NCBI GenBank assembly: GCA_020845705.1
Contig: JADLFH010000052.1
Span: 24,888 to 88,887 of the forward strand
DNA length: 64,000 nucleotides
Reading direction: 5' to 3'
DNA from: Microthrixaceae bacterium
Lineage (GTDB): Bacteria > Actinomycetota > Acidimicrobiia > Acidimicrobiales > Microtrichaceae
In this document: in pieces, positions 1 through 8,942 of the stretch
How the letters are laid out: each line of letters begins with the position of its first letter
How positions within the stretch are numbered: the first letter of the stretch is position 1
Program-made: the position numbers and the translations under genes
Notes under the pieces: model-generated
Seen by the model: the letters and a program-made list of their open reading frames with translations, nothing else
What the model was told of the DNA's origin: nothing
Databases searched by the model: none

Positions 1-875
1 TGCGCCACACGAAGGGTCATCACCCACATGAGCGTGGCGCCCAGCACATGGATCCCCACGAGGAACGCCGGAACGCCGCTGAAGTACTGGACGTATCCCA
101 ACGCGCCCTGGGCCACGGTCACCACGAGAAGATCGACGAGGCGTCGCCCCAGGAGCGGGTCGCGCCCACGGTTGCGCCACGCGGCCACGACCACGCCCAG
201 GACGAAGACCCAAACGGTGGCGCTGTGGATTCGCGCCACCCAGACGAGATCGATCGGCAGGCGTCGCAACACCAGATCGCCGCCGTCACGAGCCGCCCCT
301 TCGATGGCCCCGGGATGGGGCCCCGCGCTTGCCACGAGCGGACCCGACACCAATACGGCCACGCACGCTCCCACCAGCGCCCGTGCCCATCCCGCCCACC
401 GTCGTGGCTCCTCGTCGTCGGGAGTCGACGATCGGTGCACGAGGACGACCGCAGCGGCCACCAACACCATCGAGACGAGGAAATGCAGGGCCACGACGGA
501 GTACTCGAGGTCGCTGCGCACGACGAACGCGCCGATGACGATCTGGGCGAGCACCCCGACCACGAGCCCCAACGACCACCGGGTGAGGTCCCTTCGGCGC
601 GGAATCCGAACTACAGAGCCCGCCACCGCCACGATCACCGCCACCGAGACGACCCCCGTGATGAGTCGGTTAACGAACTCGATCATGGCGTGATACTCCA
701 GGGGCGCCACCACGCGTCCCTCGGCACATGTCGGCCACTCGGTGCAGCCCAGCCCCGAGCCGGTCAGTCGCACCGCGGCGCCGGTGACGATGATGGCGCA
801 GAGGGCCCACAACGACAGCACGCACATGCGTCGGTAGGCGTCGGGGCTCCGAAGGGCGGAGGGCGATGCGCTCAC
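1..875 (-). CDS. ctaA: Heme A synthase, COX15/CtaA family (3' end outside window)
   Basis: Converts heme O to heme A in the membrane for cytochrome oxidase. Reading leftward from 875 gives a polytopic protein whose C-terminus lies beyond base 1. Visible family marks are an early Cys pair (GCTEWPTC), the actinobacterial IEFVNRLITG segment, and membrane histidines in VALHFLV, RIHSATVW and GIHVLGATLMW. The GTG at 875 is taken as start; an in-frame ATG at 827, just before the first membrane helix, is an alternative, and neither has a convincing ribosome site. It is divergent from ctaB over an 85-base gap, which fits shared control of the two heme A steps. Confidence 0.85.
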   Translation of the reverse strand, partial: MSASPSALRSPDAYRRMCVLSLWALCAIIVTGAAVRLTGSGLGCTEWPTCAEGRVVAPLEYHAMIEFVNRLITGVVSVAVIVAVAGSVVRIPRRRDLTRWSLGLVVGVLAQIVIGAFVVRSDLEYSVVALHFLVSMVLVAAAVVLVHRSSTPDDEEPRRWAGWARALVGACVAVLVSGPLVASAGPHPGAIEGAARDGGDLVLRRLPIDLVWVARIHSATVWVFVLGVVVAAWRNRGRDPLLGRRLVDLLVVTVAQGALGYVQYFSGVPAFLVGIHVLGATLMWVMTLRVA

Positions 876-960
876 CGCTCCACTGTGCCAACGCCCCGAT
901 ACCGGAGGCCAGCCGCCTCACCTTGGATGATCGCGGGGGGCGGCCATAGCCTGACCGGCG

Positions 961-1863
961 GTGTCACAGGCTGTTCCGGCTCTTTCGACGCGCTCTGCGG
1001 TGTCTCGCATCGGTGCGTACGTTGCGTTGACCAAGCCGCGCATCATCGAACTGCTGCTGATCACCACGGTTCCCACGATGGTGGTGGCGGCGGGGGGCGT
1101 CCCCTCCCTTTGGCTGATGGTGGCCACGGTCGTGGGCGGCACGCTGGCCGCAGGTGGTGCCAACGCCATGAACATGTACGTCGATCGCGACATCGACGCC
1201 GTGATGGAGCGCACCCGGGGTCGCCCCCTGGTCACCGGAGCGGTAACGCCACGCGCCGCGATCGTCTTCGCGATCGGCATCGAGGTGTTCGCGTTCTTCT
1301 GGCTCTGGGGGTTCGTGAACCTCCTGTCGGCCCTGCTGGCCGTGGCCGCCACCGCCTTCTACGTGTTCGTCTACACGTTGTGGCTCAAGCGAAGCTCCAC
1401 CTCCAACATCGTCATCGGTGGCGCGGCGGGCGCGGCACCGGTGCTCATCGGGTGGGCTGCGGTCACGGGCCGGCTCGACCTGGCACCGTGGGTGTTGTTC
1501 GCCATGATCTTCGTGTGGACTCCGCCGCACTTCTGGGCGCTGGCCATCAAGTACAAGGACGACTACGCCGGCGTGAACGTGCCGATGTTGCCGTCGGTTG
1601 CCGGTGAGCGGGTCGTGGCAGTGCGGATCCTTCTCTACACCGTGGTGTTGTGCGCGCTGTCGTTCATTCTGGCGCCGGTGGCCGATCTTGGTGTGATCTA
1701 CCTGGCGTGCGCCTCCGTGTTGGCCGTGGTCTACCTGGGTCTGACGGTGGAGTTGTTGCGTCGATCGACGACGAAAACCGCCATGCGGCTCTTCTCGTTC
1801 TCGATCACATACGTGACGCTGCTCTTCAGCGCCATGGCCGTGGACGCACTGGTGTTCGGGTGA
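961..1863 (+). CDS. ctaB: Protoheme IX farnesyltransferase (heme O synthase)
   Basis: Transfers farnesyl to protoheme to make heme O, the substrate of CtaA. The 300-residue multi-helix protein has the UbiA-family aspartate motif N71-D75-D79 in NMYVDRDID, followed by RTRGRPL, and a second polar loop with DDYAGVNVPMLP. Length is normal for CyoE/CtaB. The GTG start is followed by the expected ALTKPR segment near residues 22-27. It lies upstream of the oxidase cluster with a 100-base gap, so it may be first in the cluster or have its own promoter. Confidence 0.95.
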   Translation: MSQAVPALSTRSAVSRIGAYVALTKPRIIELLLITTVPTMVVAAGGVPSLWLMVATVVGGTLAAGGANAMNMYVDRDIDAVMERTRGRPLVTGAVTPRAAIVFAIGIEVFAFFWLWGFVNLLSALLAVAATAFYVFVYTLWLKRSSTSNIVIGGAAGAAPVLIGWAAVTGRLDLAPWVLFAMIFVWTPPHFWALAIKYKDDYAGVNVPMLPSVAGERVVAVRILLYTVVLCALSFILAPVADLGVIYLACASVLAVVYLGLTVELLRRSTTKTAMRLFSFSITYVTLLFSAMAVDALVFG

Positions 1864-1963
1864 TTCCCGCCGAGGATTTTCCTCATGGTCCCGATCGACG
1901 GATAGTGTCCGCACCCGACGCCCATCCGAGCGTGCTCGGCGACGACGAGGTCTCTCTCACGAC

Positions 1964-3520
1964 ATGGCGATGACCGACACATCACCGGAGATCGACACGA
2001 AAGCGGTTGTCGATCCCTCCCATTCAGAAGTTGTCCGCAAGACCGAGCCGACTGCCTTCGAGCGTGTCGTCGGCTCCGGAGATCACCGCATCATCGGCCG
2101 ATGGTTCATCGGCGCCTCTCTGGCCTTCCTGGCAGCGGGGACTGTGTTGTCGGTGCTTGTCGACCTCGACACCGCCACCGACCAGTCGCTGTTCAGACCC
2201 GACATCACAGCTCGGATGATCATGAACGAGCAGGTGGCGTTGCTGCTGTTGGGCATAGTGCCCCTGCTGTTGGGCCTGGCCATCGCAGTGGTACCGGCTC
2301 AGGTCGGCTCCGCCGCAATCGCCTTCCCACGGGCGGCCGCGGCGTCTCTGTGGAGCTGGCTGGGCGCCTCGATCATCTTCATCGTCTCGGTGGTAACCGA
2401 CGGTTCCTACGGGGGTGGGATCGACAAGACCGCGCGACTCGGCAATGTCGCGGTGGGCGCGATCATGCTGTCGCTGTGTCTGGCCGCGGTCTGCGTGGCC
2501 GTCACGGTCCTGGGCCACCGACCACGTGGATTGTCGCTCGACAAGGTGCCGTTCTTCTCCTTCTCGATGCTGGTGACGTCCACCATCCTGGTTCTCACGC
2601 TGCCGGCGTCGCTGGCGCACGTGGCACTCGGTCAGATCACCGCCGCCGACGGCGAGGCGCTGGCCACCGTCACCTACGTGAACGGGCTCTCGTGGCTGTT
2701 CTCGGCGCCGACGCTGTTCGTGTTGTTCATCCCGATCTTGGGCATCGTCGCCGATGTGGCCGCCACCGCGGTGGGTATGGCCTTACGTGGCAGGGGACTT
2801 GTGCAGGTCTGCATTGGTCTGGCCGGCCTGGTCTCCTACGGCGCCTGGGCGCAGGGTGCCGCCGCACGCTCGACGCTGGTGTGGGCGGCCCTGGTCGTCG
2901 GTGCCGCCCTTCCGCTTCTCGGCGCACTCGGGGCCGTCGGCGACACGCTGCGCCAAGCAAAGCCGAAGCTGATGTCACCCCTCGCCTTCGGGCTTCTGGC
3001 GGTGGTCGTGTCCCTGCTCGGCGCAGGGATCGGGCTGCTTCTCGTGATCCACTCCATCGGAGACGGCGAGATCGGCAACATCCACGCAGACCTTGTCGGC
3101 ACGGCCCAGTTGCGGATCGTGGTCGGTGCGGCGGCGATCGCAGCGTTGGGGGGCCTCTTCTACTGGGGCCGGATCGCTTTCGGTGCGGTTCTACCCGAGA
3201 TGCCCGGCAAGGGCTTGGCGCTACTCGCCACGGCGGCCGTCACCCTCTGGGGTGTGCCGTGGCTGGTGGCCGGCATCTCTCCGATGGAGGCGAGCATCGC
3301 GGCGTGGCTCGCCGCGGCAGGCGGAGTGATCCTCGCCTTGGCGGTGCTGGTCGGGATGGGTGCAACCATCCTCGCCCGGCGCCAGGCCGCGGGCGGTGAG
3401 GGCCCCTCGGAGAGCGAGTGGGGCAGCGGCGCAACTCTGGAATGGCGTGCCGACTTGGCAGCCGGCGTGGAGCTCGTCGAGGGCCCTTATCCACTGCTCG
3501 ACGGAAAGGACGCATCCTGA
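1964..3520 (+). CDS. COX1-like membrane protein lacking all heme and copper ligands
   Basis: A 518-residue polytopic protein that aligns by eye with the genuine CtaD encoded at 6221. DHRIIG matches DHKKVG, VPAQVGSAAIAFPR (about 110-123) matches LPLQIGARDVAFPR, and WGSGATLEW near the C-terminus matches the COX1 PWxxxxLEW segment. Every cofactor position is substituted. The helix II heme a His is Asn88, HPEVY is APTLF (248-252), the His-His copper pair is Gln297-Gly298, and HFHY is AQLR (381-384). It therefore cannot bind heme a, heme a3 or CuB in the known way. The stop overlaps the start of the COX3-like gene (TGATG). I infer a structural, assembly or regulatory role, or an unknown activity; heme-copper catalysis is ruled out by sequence. 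Confidence 0.8.
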   Translation: MAMTDTSPEIDTKAVVDPSHSEVVRKTEPTAFERVVGSGDHRIIGRWFIGASLAFLAAGTVLSVLVDLDTATDQSLFRPDITARMIMNEQVALLLLGIVPLLLGLAIAVVPAQVGSAAIAFPRAAAASLWSWLGASIIFIVSVVTDGSYGGGIDKTARLGNVAVGAIMLSLCLAAVCVAVTVLGHRPRGLSLDKVPFFSFSMLVTSTILVLTLPASLAHVALGQITAADGEALATVTYVNGLSWLFSAPTLFVLFIPILGIVADVAATAVGMALRGRGLVQVCIGLAGLVSYGAWAQGAAARSTLVWAALVVGAALPLLGALGAVGDTLRQAKPKLMSPLAFGLLAVVVSLLGAGIGLLLVIHSIGDGEIGNIHADLVGTAQLRIVVGAAAIAALGGLFYWGRIAFGAVLPEMPGKGLALLATAAVTLWGVPWLVAGISPMEASIAAWLAAAGGVILALAVLVGMGATILARRQAAGGEGPSESEWGSGATLEWRADLAAGVELVEGPYPLLDGKDAS

Positions 3521-4107
3521 TGTCGTCGTTGGCAACCATTCCGGTCGGGGTTGCACCGGGTGTCGAACCAAGGCGGCGGCAGCTGCTGTTAGCCTCGACG
3601 TTCGCGGCGGGTGGCTCCGCTGTGCTGGTTCTGACGCTGTTGGGTGCCTACCTGCAACAACGCAGCGCCGTGGGCGACGCGTGGCTGGCCGAGAACAACA
3701 TCCCGCTCACGCAGCCGACGATGCAGCTCTTCACGCTGTTGATGAGCATGTTCACCGTGCAGTGGGCGGTCTATGCCATCGCCCGCGATCAGCGGGGCTA
3801 CGCGTACCTGGCCGCCGGGCTCTCCATCATGTTGGGACTCGCGTTCATCAACCAGACGTGGTTCCTCTACACCCGGGTCGAGCTCCCTCTGGACTCCACC
3901 GAGGGTCCCCTGTTCTACGCCGCCACGGGTGCGCACCTCGCGATGTTGGGCGCCGCCATCGTGTTGCTCGGTCTGAACACGTTGCGCTCGCTTCTGGGCG
4001 CGATGTCGAGTCGCCGCCCCGACGGGTTTGCCGCCGCGGCGATCTACTGGCACGTCATGGCAGGTCTGTACTTCGCGATCTGGCTCGGCGTGTACGTCCT
4101 GAAGTAG
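3520..4107 (+). CDS. COX3-like membrane protein, partner of the ligand-free COX1
   Basis: A 195-residue protein with about five membrane helices resembling cytochrome oxidase subunit III. FYAATGAHLAMLGAA parallels FYTLTGFHGVHVTLG of the CtaE at 8223, and the C-terminal IYWHVMAGLYFAIWLGVYV parallels LYWHFVDVIWIVIFTVIYL. The ATG at 3520 overlaps the preceding stop, so the two genes are translationally coupled. In-frame upstream codons from 3418 lie inside the previous gene and are rejected. Coupling to the degenerate COX1 suggests the two products form a complex that parallels the COX1-COX3 pair. Its function is unknown. Confidence 0.75.
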   Translation: MSSLATIPVGVAPGVEPRRRQLLLASTFAAGGSAVLVLTLLGAYLQQRSAVGDAWLAENNIPLTQPTMQLFTLLMSMFTVQWAVYAIARDQRGYAYLAAGLSIMLGLAFINQTWFLYTRVELPLDSTEGPLFYAATGAHLAMLGAAIVLLGLNTLRSLLGAMSSRRPDGFAAAAIYWHVMAGLYFAIWLGVYVLK

Positions 4108-4135
4108 GCCCACCAACCTCCAACGGAACAGAACC

Positions 4136-4990
4136 TTGATCACCACAGGATCCAAGCTCTTCTTCGCCCTGGCCGGCGCCGCGTTCCTCGCGGCCGTCGT
4201 CTATGGCGTCATCACCAACGGCATCGACCACGGCGGCATTGTGTCGGTCCTCAGCGGCGACGGCGCAGTCGACGCCCTGTTGGGGCCGATCACATTCGGC
4301 TACAAGGGTGGCGTCGGCGATCATGTCGGCTACGCCATCCTCATGGGCTTCGCCGGAGCCTCCTTCGGGTTGGGTTTCGCCACTTCGGCGTTTCGTGACG
4401 CCGACGCCGAGGCGCTCGCGCAGCTCGATGGTGTCGAGGCCGCCGCCACCGCTGTGCCCACCACGGCGCTCAACGCCTGGCCGTTCGTGGGGGCCCTAGC
4501 CGCCATGGCGGTGGTCGTGGGGCTCGCAACATCGTCGGTCCTGTTCATCATCGGCTGTTCCGCCCTGGTGGTCGTCGCCGTCGAGTGGACCATCTCGAGC
4601 TGGGCGGAGAATCGCACGGTGGATCAGACGGCGAACCGCCTCATCCGCAACCGGATCATGCTTCCCATCGAGGTGCCCGTGGGCGCCGTCCTGTTGGCCG
4701 TTGCCCTCGTCTACTGCATCTCGCGGATCCTCCTCGCCGTGTCCGAGGCGGGTGCCGTCTGGGTCGCACTAGTGCTCGCCGCGTTGATAATGGGTGTGGC
4801 CGTGCTGCTCAACTCACGTCCTCAGATGAAGCGGTCGCTGGTCGTCGGGGTGTTGGTGGTTGGTGCTGTGGTGGTCCTTGCGGTGGGCATCGTCGGGGCC
4901 GTCATCGGTCCCCGCAGCGTCGAGCGCCACGGACCGCTTGAAGGCGCAGCCCCCAGCGCGACTACCTCGGCCCCGGGCCAGGAAGGCTGA
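4136..4990 (+). CDS. Uncharacterised polytopic membrane protein in the oxidase cluster
   Basis: A 284-residue protein that I do not recognise. It starts with TTG at 4136, 28 bases after the COX3-like gene and 3 bases before ctaC. It has an N-terminal helix (residues 7-27), a Gly/Ala-rich helix near 65-85, then at least five hydrophobic segments between about 120 and 265, ending in a short Pro/Ser/Thr tail. The segment AWPFVGALAAMAVVVGL, followed by a long helix and a polar WAENRTVDQ, loosely recalls actinobacterial oxidase subunit IV helices. Position suggests an oxidase-associated or assembly protein; no catalytic motif is visible. Confidence 0.7.
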   Translation: MITTGSKLFFALAGAAFLAAVVYGVITNGIDHGGIVSVLSGDGAVDALLGPITFGYKGGVGDHVGYAILMGFAGASFGLGFATSAFRDADAEALAQLDGVEAAATAVPTTALNAWPFVGALAAMAVVVGLATSSVLFIIGCSALVVVAVEWTISSWAENRTVDQTANRLIRNRIMLPIEVPVGAVLLAVALVYCISRILLAVSEAGAVWVALVLAALIMGVAVLLNSRPQMKRSLVVGVLVVGAVVVLAVGIVGAVIGPRSVERHGPLEGAAPSATTSAPGQEG

Positions 4991-4993
4991 TCG

Positions 4994-6205
4994 ATGGCTT
5001 CAACCACCCCCGATCGCTCCCACACGCGTGGCTATGTCATAGCGGGCGTCCTCACGGCGTTGATGGTCGTCGGAACGCTCCTGTTGCTCCGCAACATCAC
5101 CGACGTCGCCGGCCACCCGCTCAACACGCTGCGCCCCCTCGGCGATCAGGCACGGAAGATCGACGATCTGGTGGTGCCGGTCTTCGCCGTCGCCGGCATC
5201 GTGTTCGTGCTGGTCGAGGGCGGGGTCATCTTCCTGATCGCCCGTTTCCGACGCCGCAGCGACGACGCCGATGGCGAAGGCGATCCGGTGCAGATCCACG
5301 GCAACTCGAGCCTCGAATGGGCGTGGACCGCCGTTCCCGCCCTGATCCTCGCCGTGATCGCAGCGTTCAACGTGGCGGCCATCTGGGACCTCGAAGGAGA
5401 TGCCCAGAACGCGGAGATGAACGTGGAGGTCGTGGGCCAACAGTGGTGGTGGGAGTTCCGCTACGACACCAACGAGGACGGCAAACCCGACGTGATCACG
5501 GCGAACCAACTGGTGATTCCCGCCGACACCACGGTGGGCGTGAACATCCGCTCCAACGACGTGATCCACTCCTTCTGGATCCCCACCCTCAACGGCAAGC
5601 GCGACGCCGTGCCCGGACGTGTCCACAAGATCGCCCTCCACGCCGACAAGCCGGGCATCTACGAGGGCCAGTGCACCGAGTACTGCGGGCTCTCCCACGG
5701 CTACATGCGCATGCAGGTGAAGGCGCTGACCAAGGCCGACTACGAGAAGTGGCTGGACAACCAGCTCGACGGGCCGGTCGAACCGAAGGCCGACACCCCG
5801 GCCGCCGAGGGCAAGGCGATCTTCAACACGAAGTGCGCGAGCTGTCACCAGATCGACGGCTACGACACCTCGGGGGCGCCCACGGCGTCGGGTGAGCCCG
5901 ACCCCGAATACGGCGGCGCGGATCATCCCCTGGTTTCCGGCAACGCGCCGAACCTGACCCACCTGATGAGCCGCGACCACTTCGCCGGCGGCATGTTCCC
6001 CCTCTACGACAGCTACGACGAGGGCGCTGCGCGAACCTCGGCGATGCCCAGTGGGGATCCGAGCCAGGGCGAGCTCGGCGACTGGCTGCGCGATCCGCCC
6101 GGCAAGAAACCCATGGCTTCGGATCGTGCCCGGGGTATGCCGAACCTGAACCTGTCCGAAGACGAGATCGACAAGCTCGTCGCCTACCTGACCACCCTCA
6201 AGTAG
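4994..6205 (+). CDS. ctaC: Cytochrome c oxidase subunit II with fused cytochrome c domain
   Basis: CuA-bearing electron-entry subunit of a caa3-type oxidase. After two membrane helices (about 14-32 and 62-84), the cupredoxin domain shows the CuA ligands His192, Cys227, Glu229, Cys231, His235 and Met238 (CTEYCGLSHGYM) and the QQWWWEF aromatic patch. A C-terminal cytochrome c domain carries CASCH at 281-285, with a likely axial Met in RGMPNL near 379. Electrons would pass from the c-type heme to CuA and then to CtaD. The ATG follows 3 bases after the preceding gene. Confidence 0.96.
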   Translation: MASTTPDRSHTRGYVIAGVLTALMVVGTLLLLRNITDVAGHPLNTLRPLGDQARKIDDLVVPVFAVAGIVFVLVEGGVIFLIARFRRRSDDADGEGDPVQIHGNSSLEWAWTAVPALILAVIAAFNVAAIWDLEGDAQNAEMNVEVVGQQWWWEFRYDTNEDGKPDVITANQLVIPADTTVGVNIRSNDVIHSFWIPTLNGKRDAVPGRVHKIALHADKPGIYEGQCTEYCGLSHGYMRMQVKALTKADYEKWLDNQLDGPVEPKADTPAAEGKAIFNTKCASCHQIDGYDTSGAPTASGEPDPEYGGADHPLVSGNAPNLTHLMSRDHFAGGMFPLYDSYDEGAARTSAMPSGDPSQGELGDWLRDPPGKKPMASDRARGMPNLNLSEDEIDKLVAYLTTLK

Positions 6206-6220
6206 CGAGGCCGAGGATCC

Positions 6221-8230
6221 ATGGCACTCATCGAAGCCCGCACACCGGCGGAGCTCTCCCCGCCGCCGCAACAGACCAAGCAGCTCGGCATCTTCGCCCG
6301 ACCCGTCGAGACGACCGGCTGGAAGAGCTGGCTCTTCACGGTCGACCACAAGAAGGTCGGTATCCTCTACGGCGTCGCCTCGATGTTCTTCTTCGTCGTA
6401 GGCGGCTCCGAGGCGTTGTTGATCCGCACCCAGCTCGCCCGCCCCGGCGGCAAGCTGTTGTCGGCGGCGCTCTACAACCAGGTGTTCACGATGCACGGCA
6501 TCACCCTGGTCTTCCTGGTGGTCATGCCGATGATGGCGGCGCTCGCGAACTTCCTGTTGCCACTACAGATCGGCGCCCGCGACGTGGCCTTCCCACGGCT
6601 GAACGCGTTCAGCTTCTGGTGCTACCTCTTCGGCGGCCTGTTCCTGAACTCCGCATGGTTCCTGGGTGGCGGCGCCGACGGCGGCTGGTTCAACTACGCG
6701 CCCAACAGCAGCGTCACGTTCTCGCCCGGCCACGGCATCGACTTCTACGCGCTCGGCCTGTTGATCGCGGGTATCGCATCGACGGTCTCGGCGGTGAACC
6801 TGATCATCACCGTCATCAACATGCGGGCGCCGGGCATGACCTGGATGCGCCTGCCCGTGTTCACCTGGATGACTCTGGTGACCCAGTTCCTGCTGGTGTT
6901 CTCCCTGCCGGTCATCACCGTGGCCCTGTTCCTGTTGATGTTCGACAGGCTCTTCGGCTCGAACTTCTTCAACGCGTCACTCGGCGGCGACCCGCTGTTG
7001 TGGCAGCACCTGTTCTGGATCTTCGGGCATCCCGAGGTCTACATCATGATCCTGCCCGCGTTCGGCATCACATCCGAGTTGATCCCCACCTTCAGCCGAA
7101 AGCCGATCTTCGGCTATCCGTTCATGGTCGCCTCCGGCATCGCCATCGGGTTCATGGGCTTCGGGGTGTGGGCACACCACATGTTCGCCTCGGGCATGGG
7201 CCCCGTGGCGGTCACGGCGTTCTCGGTGTCCACGATGTTCATCGCGGTGCCCACGGGCGTGAAGATCCTCAACTGGCTCGCCACCGTCTATGGCGGACGA
7301 TTGCGGATGACCACCTCGATGTGCTTCGCGCTCGGCCTGGTGTCGATGTTCACCATCGGCGGGCTCTCGGGGGTGACCCACGCGCTGGCGCCGGCCGACA
7401 CCCAACAGACCGACACCTACTACATCGTCGCCCACTTCCACTACGTGCTCTTCGGTGGGTCCATCTTCGGTGTGTTGGGTGGCTACTACTTCTGGTGGCC
7501 CAAGTTCTTCGGCCACATGCTCGACGAGAAGATCGGCAAGTGGCACTTCTGGCTCACACTCATCGGCATGAACCTCACCTTCGGACCGATGCACATGCTG
7601 GGCCTCCAGGGGATGAGCCGGCGCATCTTCAGCTACAGCGACGGTCAGGGCTTCGATCTGTGGAACCTCGTCGCCACCATCGGCGCCTTCACGATCGCGG
7701 TGAGCCTCTTGGTGTTCTTCTACAACTGCTGGGTCTCCTACCGCCGCCACAAGGCCAACCCGCAGGACCCCGGTCCAGACCCGTGGGACGCGCGGAGCCT
7801 GGAATGGTCGGTCCCGTCGCCGGTGCCGGAGCACAACTTCGACGAAATCCCCCAGATCGAGGAGTTCGACGACTTCTGGCACCGCAAGTACGGCCACGAC
7901 GAGAACGGCCGCCCCGTCAAGATCGCCGATGCGGCAGACGTGGCGCAGAAGGGCGACGCCACCGGAGTGCATCTTCCCTCGCCGTCGTACTGGCCCATCG
8001 TGTTGGCAGCGGGGCTGCCCTTCATCGCCTACGGCCTGATCTTCAATCTGGTCTGGGCCGCTATCGGTGCGCTTCTCGTGATCGTGTCCATCTGGGGCTG
8101 GGTCATCGAGCCCTCCACTGCACCGCACGCGGAGCATCCTGGCGAGCAGCAACATGAACCCGAGCCCGAGGGTGACGGCGGCGAGACCGCCACGACCGCG
8201 GGTGAGCTGGAGGAGGCGACCGTTGACTGA
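6221..8230 (+). CDS. ctaD: Cytochrome c oxidase subunit I
   Basis: Catalytic subunit that reduces O2 to water and pumps protons. Ligands are complete: His92 (helix II, heme a), His270 in GHPEVY with the cross-linking Tyr274, His319-His320 (CuB), and His405 and His407 in HFHY. Glu272 in GHPEV, the D-pathway Asn110/Asp121 and Lys348 in PTGVKILNW fit an A1-type oxidase. Its 669 residues include a C-terminal extension with two extra helices (about 590-625) and an acidic tail, as in caa3 enzymes. The last 8 bases overlap ctaE. Confidence 0.97.
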   Translation: MALIEARTPAELSPPPQQTKQLGIFARPVETTGWKSWLFTVDHKKVGILYGVASMFFFVVGGSEALLIRTQLARPGGKLLSAALYNQVFTMHGITLVFLVVMPMMAALANFLLPLQIGARDVAFPRLNAFSFWCYLFGGLFLNSAWFLGGGADGGWFNYAPNSSVTFSPGHGIDFYALGLLIAGIASTVSAVNLIITVINMRAPGMTWMRLPVFTWMTLVTQFLLVFSLPVITVALFLLMFDRLFGSNFFNASLGGDPLLWQHLFWIFGHPEVYIMILPAFGITSELIPTFSRKPIFGYPFMVASGIAIGFMGFGVWAHHMFASGMGPVAVTAFSVSTMFIAVPTGVKILNWLATVYGGRLRMTTSMCFALGLVSMFTIGGLSGVTHALAPADTQQTDTYYIVAHFHYVLFGGSIFGVLGGYYFWWPKFFGHMLDEKIGKWHFWLTLIGMNLTFGPMHMLGLQGMSRRIFSYSDGQGFDLWNLVATIGAFTIAVSLLVFFYNCWVSYRRHKANPQDPGPDPWDARSLEWSVPSPVPEHNFDEIPQIEEFDDFWHRKYGHDENGRPVKIADAADVAQKGDATGVHLPSPSYWPIVLAAGLPFIAYGLIFNLVWAAIGALLVIVSIWGWVIEPSTAPHAEHPGEQQHEPEPEGDGGETATTAGELEEATVD

Positions 8231-8930
8231 TGTCGTGACTGCCGAGGAGGCAGAGGACACAGCGCAGCTCGGAGGCGTGGCCGAGCCCCACACACCCGGC
8301 CCCGAGGATTCCCACGGGATCCACTCCGGTCACCACACCAACACGGGCATCTCGAACGAGAAGCTCGCCATGTGGCTCTTCTTGGGCTCGGAGTGCCTGC
8401 TCTTCGGCGGGTTGATCTCCACCTACCTGCTCTACAAGAACCGCCCGGGTGCGCTGATCTTCAAGGACGCATCCGAAGGGGCCCGCGCCGGCAGCCCGGT
8501 GCGCATCTCGGAGTTGTTCGACATCCCCTTCACGTCGGTCAGCTCCTTCGTGTTGTTGGCAAGCTCGCTCACCATGGTCTTCGCGGTAACCGCAGCAGCG
8601 CGCAACGAGCAGTCCCGGCTTCGTCTGTGGCTCGGCGCCACAGCCGGCCTCGGTGCGGTGTTCATCGGCGGCCAGGTCTACGAGTTCACCACCTTCGTCC
8701 GCGAGGGGCTCGGCTACACGTCGAACGTGTCCAGCTCGGCCTTCTACACGCTGACCGGCTTTCACGGCGTACACGTGACCCTGGGTATCCTGATGTTGTT
8801 GTCGTGCCTGGCGCTCACGTACCGGGCGCGGCGCCCACCGGCGGAGGCCATAGAGATCGTCGGCCTCTACTGGCACTTCGTCGATGTCATCTGGATCGTG
8901 ATCTTCACCGTCATCTACCTCATCCCGTAG
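8223..8930 (+). CDS. ctaE: Cytochrome c oxidase subunit III
   Basis: Membrane subunit that stabilises subunit I and its proton uptake path. The 235-residue product has the COX3 pattern MWLFLGSECLLFGG at its first helix, FHGVHVTLG, and the terminal LYWHFVDVIWIVIF. The TTG at 8223 is chosen because a strong GGAGGAGG site (8209-8216) sits 6 bases upstream. An in-frame ATG at 8154 lies deep within ctaD without such a site. The 8-base overlap with ctaD implies coupled translation. A His-rich segment near residues 35-45 precedes the first helix. Confidence 0.95.
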   Translation: MTDVVTAEEAEDTAQLGGVAEPHTPGPEDSHGIHSGHHTNTGISNEKLAMWLFLGSECLLFGGLISTYLLYKNRPGALIFKDASEGARAGSPVRISELFDIPFTSVSSFVLLASSLTMVFAVTAAARNEQSRLRLWLGATAGLGAVFIGGQVYEFTTFVREGLGYTSNVSSSAFYTLTGFHGVHVTLGILMLLSCLALTYRARRPPAEAIEIVGLYWHFVDVIWIVIFTVIYLIP

Positions 8931-8942
8931 GCGAGAGCTCCA

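Noticed and set aside
48..1607. A long plus-strand open frame antisense to ctaA and out of frame with ctaB
   Set aside because: It is Arg/His-rich, without recognisable domains, and shadows two well-supported genes; long antisense frames are expected at this GC content.
5000..6496. A roughly 500-codon minus-strand open frame across ctaC
   Set aside because: It is antisense to a gene with complete CuA and heme c motifs and has the composition of a GC-rich shadow frame.
8154..8222. Upstream ATG start for ctaE within ctaD
   Set aside because: It would give a 76-base overlap and lacks a ribosome site, while the TTG at 8223 has GGAGGAGG at proper spacing.
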